A stretch of DNA of 5,250 nt, taken from the NCBI GenBank assembly GCA_002506665.1, contig DAXZ01000029.1:1-5250 (forward strand), given 5' to 3'. Made by a program: the position numbers and the translations under genes. Origin of the DNA: Nitrosopumilus sp. UBA526 (GTDB taxonomy: Archaea; Thermoproteota; Nitrososphaeria; Nitrososphaerales; Nitrosopumilaceae). Below are positions 1 to 5,250 of this stretch, piece after piece (the stretch's first letter is position 1; every line of letters starts with the position of its first letter). Below the pieces are notes generated by a model. It was not told the DNA's origin. It ran no database searches and saw only the letters and a list, made by a program, of their open reading frames with translations.

Positions 1-996
1 ACCCATACGGGTCCAAAACAACTACTAACTATAGCAAACAAACCCATGTCTCAGTATGCACTAGAGGACCTGCGTGATGCGGGGATTACAAATATTGCCC
101 TAGTTCTAGGGGATCTCCATCCAGAAAAGGTAACCGAGTTTTACGGGGATGGACACAGGTTTGGTGTACAGATAACTTATGTGTATCAGGACAAGCCCAA
201 GGGTATTTCACACGCAATAAGGCTCTGCAAGGACTTTGTAGGTGATGACAAGTTTGTTGTATATTTGGGCGATAACATACTGCGTAAAGGTCTGACTGGA
301 TATGTAAAAAAATTCGAGTCATCTGATGCTGATGCCAAAATCTTGTTATGCGAAGTAGATAATCCATCAAGATTTGGAATTGCCGAAATCTCAGGAGATA
401 GACTAGTACGTACTGTGGAGAAACCCCGGACCCCAAGATCGAATCTTGCAGTAATAGGTGTCTATCTGCTTACTCCGATGATATTTGATATAATTGATAA
501 TCTAAAGCCCTCATCAAGGGGGGAGCTTGAAATCACTGATGCAATACAGATAATTCTAGACCAAAATTATACGGTACAGTATGACATGGTCTCTGGATGG
601 TGGAAAGATACCGGAACCCCAAAAGACATTATCGATGCAAACAAGCTGGTTCTAGACTCGTTGCACGTCTCAGAACCAACGCACTCGAACATGCACGGGT
701 CTATCATAGTTGGCAAAAATACAACAATATCTGATGACTCGGTTCTTTACGGCCCTGTAATGATAGGTGATGACTGTGTAATAAAACATGCAACACTGGG
801 GCCCAATGTGAGTATTGGAGACAAGACACACCTGCACAACTGTGTGATGGTAAACACCATTGTTATGGACCAATGTAACATTGACTATGACATTGCAGTA
901 TCTGACAGTATTATTGCAAGCGGCTCTGAAATATCCAATACCCATACTAGCACAACACAACTTTTACTCGGGGAGAGATCTAAACTCCAGCTATGA
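1..996 (+). CDS. Sugar-1-phosphate nucleotidyltransferase, RmlA-like long form (5' partial)
   Basis: Predicted cytoplasmic enzyme joining an NTP to a sugar 1-phosphate, as glucose-1-phosphate thymidylyltransferase does to make dTDP-glucose. The frame is open from base 1. The ATG at 46 is the internal Met of the family motif PKQLLTIANKPM, so it is not the start. Roughly 17-20 residues, including the GxGTRLRP nucleotide loop, lie upstream of the window. Counting from base 1: PKQ at residues 5-7, QDKPKGISHAI at 63-73, GDN at 90-92, the EKP sugar-site motif at 140-142, GELEITDAI at 174-182 and GWWKDTG at 199-205. Residues about 230-310 show hexapeptide-like periodicity of a left-handed beta-helix, typical of the long archaeal/actinobacterial form rather than short RmlA. 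It heads the cluster and the next gene abuts its stop. Nucleotide (dTTP or UTP) and sugar specificity cannot be read from sequence; no rmlB, C or D is in the window. Confidence 0.93.
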   Translation, partial: THTGPKQLLTIANKPMSQYALEDLRDAGITNIALVLGDLHPEKVTEFYGDGHRFGVQITYVYQDKPKGISHAIRLCKDFVGDDKFVVYLGDNILRKGLTGYVKKFESSDADAKILLCEVDNPSRFGIAEISGDRLVRTVEKPRTPRSNLAVIGVYLLTPMIFDIIDNLKPSSRGELEITDAIQIILDQNYTVQYDMVSGWWKDTGTPKDIIDANKLVLDSLHVSEPTHSNMHGSIIVGKNTTISDDSVLYGPVMIGDDCVIKHATLGPNVSIGDKTHLHNCVMVNTIVMDQCNIDYDIAVSDSIIASGSEISNTHTSTTQLLLGERSKLQL

Positions 997-1920
997 ATGG
1001 ATGTTATCTGTATGACTGATTCTACTATATCCATGGCAAGATACATGCTAAGGAATCACGGACTTGGCACGTTTTTAAAAAGCATATCATTTTTTGTATA
1101 TCGCAAGCTAAGGCGCATGTCCATAGACCTCTCAAAAAAACATACACTTGTAATAAACGGATACAAAATGTCTGTAATGCCAAACGACGAGGGAATCTCT
1201 GCATCACTTTTAATGTTCAAGACACACGAACCGCTAACTACCGGACTGCTCTCTAGAACCATAAAGCCCGGAATGTACTGTGTGGATGTTGGTAGCAATA
1301 TAGGCTATTATGCACTGCTTGAGGGCAAGATTGTCGGAGACGGGGGCCAAGTATTTGCAATAGAGCCCTCGCCTGTCAACTTTGCACTGTTAAATGAAAA
1401 CATATCACTGCAAAACCATGACAACACCAGGGCGTATAATTTTGCTGCAGGAGATCATAACGGCAATGTAAAATTTATGATTGACAAAAAATCAAACTGG
1501 TGCAAGGTAGTCGATACCGAAGATACGTCTGAGAATATAATTGATGTAAAATCCAGGACTTTGGATGACTTTGTTGCAGAACAGTCTATCAAAAAAATTG
1601 ATCTTCTCAGAATGGACGTGGAGGGATATGAGGCAAGCATATTAGATGGCGCAAAAGAGATAATCCGCAAATTCAAACCAATAATAGCAATCGAGATACA
1701 CCAAAGACTCTTGGGCGATGAGAAGACAAGAAAGATATTTCAAAATTTTGTAAATATGCACTATGAGATAAAACACTTTTCTCCACGTGAACTAGACGTT
1801 CCAATGGTGGGCAGCATAAATGACACAAAACCAATATCCATAAAGGAGGTTCTCAAAAAAATAGACAACAACTCTCTTCCCGCAGTCTTTAATATTATCA
1901 TCCAAGTTGGAGACAAATAA
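997..1920 (+). CDS. FkbM-family SAM-dependent methyltransferase
   Basis: Predicted class I methyltransferase of the FkbM family, which usually O-methylates sugars or secondary metabolites and is common in glycan clusters. Over 307 residues: a leader of about 90 residues without clear motifs, the SAM-binding motif I VDVGSNIGYY at 96-105, the acidic ribose-binding end of strand 2 in AIEPSP at 121-126, and the FkbM signature DLLRMDVEGYE at 202-212, followed by EIH at 233-235. The ATG at 997 directly follows the TGA of the upstream gene with no spacing, implying co-transcription and perhaps translational coupling. A purine-rich GGGGAGAG at 970-977 lies too far upstream to be a good ribosome site. 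In-frame ATGs at 1012 and 1033 are alternative starts; the latter gives a protein beginning MARYMLRN and cannot be excluded. It is not a DNA methyltransferase: no DPPY or NPPY motif is present. The substrate is inferred only from context. Confidence 0.9.
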   Translation: MDVICMTDSTISMARYMLRNHGLGTFLKSISFFVYRKLRRMSIDLSKKHTLVINGYKMSVMPNDEGISASLLMFKTHEPLTTGLLSRTIKPGMYCVDVGSNIGYYALLEGKIVGDGGQVFAIEPSPVNFALLNENISLQNHDNTRAYNFAAGDHNGNVKFMIDKKSNWCKVVDTEDTSENIIDVKSRTLDDFVAEQSIKKIDLLRMDVEGYEASILDGAKEIIRKFKPIIAIEIHQRLLGDEKTRKIFQNFVNMHYEIKHFSPRELDVPMVGSINDTKPISIKEVLKKIDNNSLPAVFNIIIQVGDK

Positions 1921-1923
1921 GAG

Positions 1924-3069
1924 ATGAAGCTTCTTCTTGTTGTATCTGCACTAGACTTGCAAAAACCCTTCGGGGCTACACCTGTCTTGTGGCAACTCTT
2001 CAAGGGGCTATATGAGATTGGCGTTGAATTGATAATCGTACCATACGCCGGCCATTCTGTAGATAGTTTGTGGTGGAGGACATATCCTAATCCCACTCTG
2101 ACTGAATCAGGACTATTCTCTTCTGTACAGTCATTTGTAAAATCTCGGGGACTAGACATTGGCAAGGGTACCATAACACCACGACTGGCTCAGAGCATAA
2201 CTGAACCTAAATGGAGAAAACATGTAAAGCAAATTCTAGAAAAAGAGATAGACGTTGATGCCGTACTGCTCGTCGGTGTTCCACTGAATCATCTTCAGAG
2301 CCTGCCACTGATGATTCAAAAGGACTTTTCCATCCCGGTATTCTTTTATGATGTTGACCTGCCTACATCGTTGCCTGAAAACAAGGGCTTTTCTTTCAAC
2401 TATTATCTAAATTCAAACCTCACTGACTTTGCCGGACTGATAGTTACATCCGAAGGGTCCATACCGAGACTGCAAGAACTTGGTGCTGAAAAGATTGACA
2501 CCGTACATTTTGGCGTAGACCCAGAGATATACAGCCCAATTCAAACCAGCCAGATTACTGACATATTCTTTTATGGAAACGGGAGTCCTGACAGGGAAGA
2601 AAACTTTGAGATGATGATGCGAGCTCCATCACAAATATTATCAGAGAACTCTTTTCTAATATCTGGAAGGAACATGCCGGATGATATTGGAAACTGCAGA
2701 CTAGAGGCGAGTCTGAAATTTAGCATGCTAAGAAAGATGTGCTCTCAGAGCAAGATAAATCTAAACCTGCCTCGCAAGAGTCATGCATCCGTGTATGGTA
2801 CATCGACTGTAAGGCCTTTTGAGCTAGCGTCTCTTGGATGCTGTGTTGTCTCTGCGCCTTATGAGGGTCTAGAGGAGTGGTTTGAGATAGGAAAGGAGAT
2901 GTTTCGTGTCTCTACTGCAGAAGAGTCTATCGAGCTGTACAAAAGCCTGCTAGATAATGCAGAAGAGAGAACTAGAATGGGGCAAGCTGCAAGAGCTAGG
3001 GTGATTAAAGAGCATACCCACAGACACCGGGCAGAACAGCTCTTGGGGATCATTAAAAAAGCGATGTGA
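1924..3069 (+). CDS. GT-B glycosyltransferase, CgeB/family 1-like
   Basis: Predicted cytoplasmic glycosyltransferase of 381 residues with two Rossmann-like halves. The N-terminal half opens with strand MKLLLVVSALD at 1-11 and a helix containing LWQLFKGLYEIG, as in GT-B acceptor domains. A linker with HFGVDPEIYSP at 195-205 is typical of GT4-like enzymes. The C-terminal half carries SKINLNLPR at 276-284 and STVRPFELASLGCCVVSAP at 294-312, then EEWFEIGKEM at 317-326. That arrangement (R..E..A.G...) matches the donor-binding C-terminal domain of CgeB-like enzymes, with a final helix of the RARVIKEHTHRHRAEQLL type. It starts 3 bases after the methyltransferase stop. GGAG at 1909-1912, 11 bases before the ATG, is a possible though distant ribosome site. 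It appears to be the last gene of this run, meeting a minus-strand gene end to end. Donor and acceptor are unknown. Confidence 0.85.
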   Translation: MKLLLVVSALDLQKPFGATPVLWQLFKGLYEIGVELIIVPYAGHSVDSLWWRTYPNPTLTESGLFSSVQSFVKSRGLDIGKGTITPRLAQSITEPKWRKHVKQILEKEIDVDAVLLVGVPLNHLQSLPLMIQKDFSIPVFFYDVDLPTSLPENKGFSFNYYLNSNLTDFAGLIVTSEGSIPRLQELGAEKIDTVHFGVDPEIYSPIQTSQITDIFFYGNGSPDREENFEMMMRAPSQILSENSFLISGRNMPDDIGNCRLEASLKFSMLRKMCSQSKINLNLPRKSHASVYGTSTVRPFELASLGCCVVSAPYEGLEEWFEIGKEMFRVSTAEESIELYKSLLDNAEERTRMGQAARARVIKEHTHRHRAEQLLGIIKKAM

Positions 3070-3079
3070 CTGTGTTTCA

Positions 3080-3115
3080 TTATTTCAATATGGATGAAAT
3101 TTCATTCAGAGAAAT
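3080..3115 (-). pseudogene. Out-of-frame EcoRV-like tail after the endonuclease stop
   Basis: In another frame overlapping the end of the endonuclease gene, minus-strand codons from 3115 read ISLNEISSILK and stop at a TAA (3080-3082). EcoRV has INELNEIPKPYKG about 15-20 residues beyond its HWIIGYIY block, and here LNEI appears only slightly closer to the equivalent block. This suggests that the original frame was broken by a small indel near 3110-3120, possibly with a further short deletion. The continuation ends 11 bases from the stop of the convergent glycosyltransferase gene, so the rest of the C-terminal domain is absent from the window. The matching stretch is short and could be coincidence. 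Confidence 0.4.
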
Positions 3116-3542
3116 CTGTATGCCAATCATAGATCACACCAATTACCCAATGTTCGTTATAATCATTATAGCATAGTGTATTTTTATGAAGTTTTTTCTC
3201 ATTAGGATTTAGAAAATAACCGTTGTATGTACCAAGGGCCATTCTTGAAATTCTATCACCATTTTTTATACGAGACGATTTTACATCTATGGCTGTTCTG
3301 TTAGAATTAATCATCAATGTTATGTCTGGATAGCCACGACCAAATATTGCATTATCTAAAAGGTTTAGATTTTTATTATCAGCCCATGCCTGCAATTTTT
3401 TAATAATGATGGTTTGAAAAATTTCTGTTATCACTCTTGATTCTGCTGGAAGTGGGGATATTCTTTTGTCTGTATGTAAAATACCCACAATATCCCATTT
3501 TACATCATTGATGGCCATAGTCAATTCATCGTGTAAATTCAC
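3102..3542 (-). CDS. EcoRV-like PD-(D/E)xK restriction endonuclease, C-terminally truncated
   Basis: This 146-residue product matches the N-terminal half of EcoRV (about 245 residues, sequence recalled from memory and aligned by eye). MNLHDEL corresponds to MSLRSDL, WDIVGIL to YDVCGII, YPDITL (71-76) to YPDFTL, TAIDVKSS (83-90) to IAIDIKTT, ALGTYNGYF to TLGGYTSFI, and HWVIGVIY (131-138) to HWIIGYIY. The metal site PD-X12-DxK is intact (D73, D86, K88, matching EcoRV D74, D90, K92). EcoRV Glu45 aligns with Gln43, though Glu40 lies one helical turn away. The GTG at 3542 is chosen because an in-frame TGA lies at 3546-3548 and the N-terminus aligns with EcoRV. The protein ends 7-8 residues after HWVIGVIY, so about 100 residues are missing, including the loop that reads GATATC in EcoRV. 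No partner methyltransferase is visible. It converges on the glycosyltransferase gene with a 32-base gap. A CTTTATCC element at 3576-3583 is a possible TATA box. Probably inactive as it stands. Confidence 0.75.
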   Translation of the reverse strand: MNLHDELTMAINDVKWDIVGILHTDKRISPLPAESRVITEIFQTIIIKKLQAWADNKNLNLLDNAIFGRGYPDITLMINSNRTAIDVKSSRIKNGDRISRMALGTYNGYFLNPNEKKLHKNTLCYNDYNEHWVIGVIYDWHTDFSE

Positions 3543-3634
3543 TAATCAAGACCCAAAAAACACACACATAATTCAGGATAAAGAATAGCCATAGTCACAC
3601 TTCAATCGCAATAAGATCCATATTTCAGGTCTGA

Positions 3635-3900
3635 CTAGGTCTCGATAAGTTTACAGTATCCTATGATGATTTGATAAACAAGATTTTTTTTACAAAGTGC
3701 ATATTTTAAGCGATCGTCATTCCTTCTATCTATGACCATTTTCTTGCCTTGAACCACAATTTTTATTCTAGCAGGACTTGGCCAATTTCTCCACTATTGG
3801 CTTTGGGAACTATGCAGATTGCACCCCCCCCTGACTCGTCTAAATTCAAAGATACTGTAAATTCTGTCTCCATCACACAAGGAAAATTCCATCTAATCAT
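3635..3900 (-). pseudogene. Frame-broken small gene, possibly AbrB/SpoVT-like regulator
   Basis: Two minus-strand fragments fit together across one apparent frame break. The first runs from ATG 3900 (or the better-looking Met10 at 3873) to a TAA at 3763-3765 and contains METEFTVSLNLDESGGGAIC, IVPK and QVLLE. The second, in another frame from 3766 to a TAG at 3635-3637, continues IKIVVQGKKMVIDRRNDD and ends with a tail containing KYALCKKNLVYQIIIGY. Adding one A in the run near 3760-3767 would give a continuous frame of about 88 codons. The pattern of a beta strand, GGA-I-x-I-PK, a G, then VLLEIKI and GKKMVIDRR resembles the swapped-hairpin AbrB/SpoVT DNA-binding fold, but the usual helix and turn after the PK motif look about six residues short. 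Family assignment is tentative. It lies upstream of and codirectional with the EcoRV-like gene. Two genuinely separate small ORFs, or a sequencing error, are alternatives. Confidence 0.4.
3824..3831. repeat. C8 homopolymer tract
   Basis: Eight consecutive C on the plus strand, read as G8 inside the small broken minus-strand gene, where it encodes the GGG of DESGGGA. Such tracts are prone to slippage during replication and to sequencing error, which matters because this gene already shows one frame break elsewhere. Confidence 0.9.
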
Positions 3901-3939
3901 GAAACTTTAATTTGGAGAAAATTTACGTTTCATATCTGA

Positions 3940-3946
3940 CCCCCCC
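3940..3946. repeat. C7 homopolymer tract
   Basis: Seven consecutive C on the plus strand, about 110 bases from the C8 tract, in sequence with no supported gene. On the minus strand the resulting G7 sits a few bases before an ATG at 3930-3932 that opens only an eight-residue frame (MKRKFSPN). Confidence 0.9.
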
Positions 3947-4036
3947 TATGATGCAACAGAACCAATAATTCTCAAAATCAAAGTGAAGAGTTATTATCAG
4001 GTAACTAGGCCTGAAATTAAACTGTCTTTTCTTCAA

Positions 4037-5250
4037 ATGGATTCATATGATAAAAAAATTGTTCTAGTGTCGGTATTTGCATTTTTGATCGTTACCACAG
4101 CTGCATTCTCTACGTTTTATCGAGATTATTATGTTGACATAATATGGGATCTTGATGACCAGTATGATGTCAGTCTAGCCAAAAGATTTGCAGATTCAAA
4201 CGAGCTGCACTCGCACTTTTTTCCTGCAGGCAAAGTGCGGTTTGACCCACATGCCCTTATAGATTATGAAACCCATGAGCAACCCCTAAAGGCCAAGGGT
4301 CCGGTATACTACATACTTCTTGGTACAGTCTACAAGATATTCTCAACACCGCAAGAGCAGTTACACGTGACTGCAAGCTTGCTCTCTACGGTATATGCCT
4401 CGATATTTGTAATACTGTTCTTTGTACTAATTTACAGGAATTTTGGTCTAAAGGTTTCATTAATCAGCAGTGTTATAGTTGTGTTCTCTACTTATCTGAC
4501 ATCCGCATCAGCGCAGATAAGCCACGAGCTGTTGCTGTTTATCTTTTATATCACATCGTTTTTTTTTATCAAAAAACAGACGCGCAACTTTGTCATAATC
4601 GGCATCCTGGCGGGACTCTCGCATCTTACCCATCCTAGTGGGATATTCCTGCTCTTTTCTTTTCTTGGATTTTTTTTAATTCACAAAGAATTTCGCGGTT
4701 CACTGATTATCTTTTGCAGCTGGCTACTTGTGGCCTCTCCGTGGCTTGTAAGAAACTTTTATGTCCTCAATGACATAGGTGCAGGTCTATACATCCCGTT
4801 ATCTGGAAGAATTACCGAGTTTATATCAAACATTACTGGATATGGCACTGCTGAGACCTTTATCACGCATGATGTACCTGAACAGATAGCGGCTCTTCGT
4901 GATCCAGTTGAGATGTTGGATAGGATATTTACTCTGTATCTTGACGGATTTTACAACATTGCAATTTTATTGGCATTTGAGCTGATATTTTGTTGGTTTG
5001 TCTTTGTCAGACATGACACCATCAAAAAAACCAAGAAAAACATCATGTTGACTGCAGGCATTACACTTGGAATTATCCTGGCATTTTATTTTGGCGATGT
5101 GAACATAAAGTTCATCACCTTGTTTATTCTCCCGGTGGCATCCCTTGTATATCTAAAATTCAAAAAGTCTGAAATATTCCGGCGAGATATTCCTCCGCTC
5201 TACAAATTTCTAATCTTGTATGTCTTTATCAACTTGATATCAGTCTATCT
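4037..5250 (+). CDS. GT-C membrane glycosyltransferase, PMT/ArnT-like (3' partial)
   Basis: An uninterrupted frame of 404 codons reaches the window end without a stop. The product is a polytopic membrane protein resembling PMT_2/ArnT-type GT-C enzymes, which transfer a sugar from a polyprenyl-phosphate donor on the outer membrane face. The first helix spans residues 8-26, then comes an external loop with the acidic cluster WDLDDQYD at 37-44, where GT-C enzymes carry their catalytic Asp. KGPVYY at 87-92 corresponds to the family's PPLYY-like segment. Further hydrophobic segments lie near 110-133, 140-157, 163-178, 184-195, 201-215, 221-234, 306-324, 336-352, 357-373 and 389-404. GLSHLTHPSGIFLL (193-206) and SPWLVRN (234-240) are typical of the family. 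The ATG at 4037 places the first helix after a short charged N-terminus. The frame stays open upstream to 3911 but has no convincing alternative start. Perhaps 100-200 residues lie beyond the window. Sugar and acceptor are unknown; S-layer or polymer glycosylation is inferred from the neighbours. Confidence 0.88.
   Translation, partial: MDSYDKKIVLVSVFAFLIVTTAAFSTFYRDYYVDIIWDLDDQYDVSLAKRFADSNELHSHFFPAGKVRFDPHALIDYETHEQPLKAKGPVYYILLGTVYKIFSTPQEQLHVTASLLSTVYASIFVILFFVLIYRNFGLKVSLISSVIVVFSTYLTSASAQISHELLLFIFYITSFFFIKKQTRNFVIIGILAGLSHLTHPSGIFLLFSFLGFFLIHKEFRGSLIIFCSWLLVASPWLVRNFYVLNDIGAGLYIPLSGRITEFISNITGYGTAETFITHDVPEQIAALRDPVEMLDRIFTLYLDGFYNIAILLAFELIFCWFVFVRHDTIKKTKKNIMLTAGITLGIILAFYFGDVNIKFITLFILPVASLVYLKFKKSEIFRRDIPPLYKFLILYVFINLISVY

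Larger units (their letters stand above)
3543..4036. other. Low-coding AT-rich gap between endonuclease and GT-C gene
   Basis: This stretch of about 490 bases separates two divergent genes. Apart from the broken minus-strand gene at 3635-3900 and the two C-tracts, it contains no supported gene, RNA gene or clear repeat. It should hold the promoters for both the endonuclease (minus) and the GT-C gene (plus), but no strong archaeal BRE/TATA pair stands out. The best TATA-like strings are CTTTATCC on the minus strand (3576-3583) and TTATTAT on the plus strand (3991-3997). Confidence 0.5.

Noticed and set aside
86..960. Long minus-strand frames antisense to the first gene.
   Set aside because: They are Cys/His/Arg/Val-rich translations with no motif, fully overlapping a strongly conserved plus-strand gene.
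1761..2174. Minus-strand 137-codon frame across the methyltransferase/glycosyltransferase junction.
   Set aside because: It spans two motif-supported plus-strand genes and has no recognisable domain; an antisense shadow.
2859..3080. Minus-strand frame beginning MKHSHIAF downstream of the endonuclease stop, considered as a C-terminal continuation.
   Set aside because: It lies antisense within the well-supported glycosyltransferase gene and shows no similarity to the EcoRV C-terminal domain.
3094..3105. Perfect 12-base palindrome ATGAAATTTCAT at the convergent gene ends.
   Set aside because: About one 12-base palindrome is expected by chance in a window this size. It has no loop or T-tract, so it is not a credible terminator or operator.
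3991..3997. TTATTAT as a TATA box for the GT-C gene.
   Set aside because: It lies 40 bases before the ATG in AT-rich DNA, with no recognisable BRE; too weak to list as a promoter.
3911..4036. Plus-strand open frame upstream of the GT-C gene that reads SDPPYDATEP, recalling the DPPY motif of adenine DNA methyltransferases.
   Set aside because: The DPPY arises from the C7 tract, the frame is only about 42 codons long, the following residues do not resemble a methyltransferase and no SAM-binding motif is nearby. Chance is more likely than a methyltransferase remnant.

Overview
The window looks archaeal, most likely an ammonia-oxidising thaumarchaeote (Nitrososphaerota, group I.1a-like). The basis is moderate GC, heavy use of ATA, AGA and AGG codons, a long-form archaeal RmlA-type nucleotidyltransferase with a C-terminal beta-helix, and genes packed with almost no leaders. 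The assignment rests on style and family resemblance, not on a marker gene.

Layout. Positions 1-3069 (+ strand) are a tightly packed surface-glycan block of three genes: a 5'-truncated sugar-1-phosphate nucleotidyltransferase (1-996), an FkbM-family methyltransferase (997-1920, starting on the base after the previous stop) and a GT-B/CgeB-like glycosyltransferase (1924-3069, 3-base gap). Positions 4037-5250 (+ strand) hold the first 404 residues of a multi-spanning GT-C (PMT/ArnT-like) glycosyltransferase that runs off the window. Together they suggest activated-sugar supply, cytoplasmic sugar transfer, methyl decoration, and transfer from a lipid-linked donor on the outer face of the membrane, as in S-layer or exopolysaccharide glycosylation.

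Between these blocks, about 3080-4036, is an AT-rich islet with genes on the opposite strand. It contains a 146-residue protein (3102-3542, minus) that by eye matches the N-terminal catalytic half of the type II restriction endonuclease EcoRV. The match includes the PD-X12-DxK active site, but the C-terminal recognition half is missing. A short EcoRV-like continuation (residues LNEI) lies in another frame just before the protein ends, which suggests a frameshifted, decaying gene. Upstream of it on the same strand (3635-3900) is a second broken gene of about 88 codons, interrupted by an apparent single-base shift at an A-run and weakly resembling an AbrB/SpoVT-type regulator. No DNA methyltransferase is visible. 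The islet reads as the remains of a restriction module inserted in a glycan locus.
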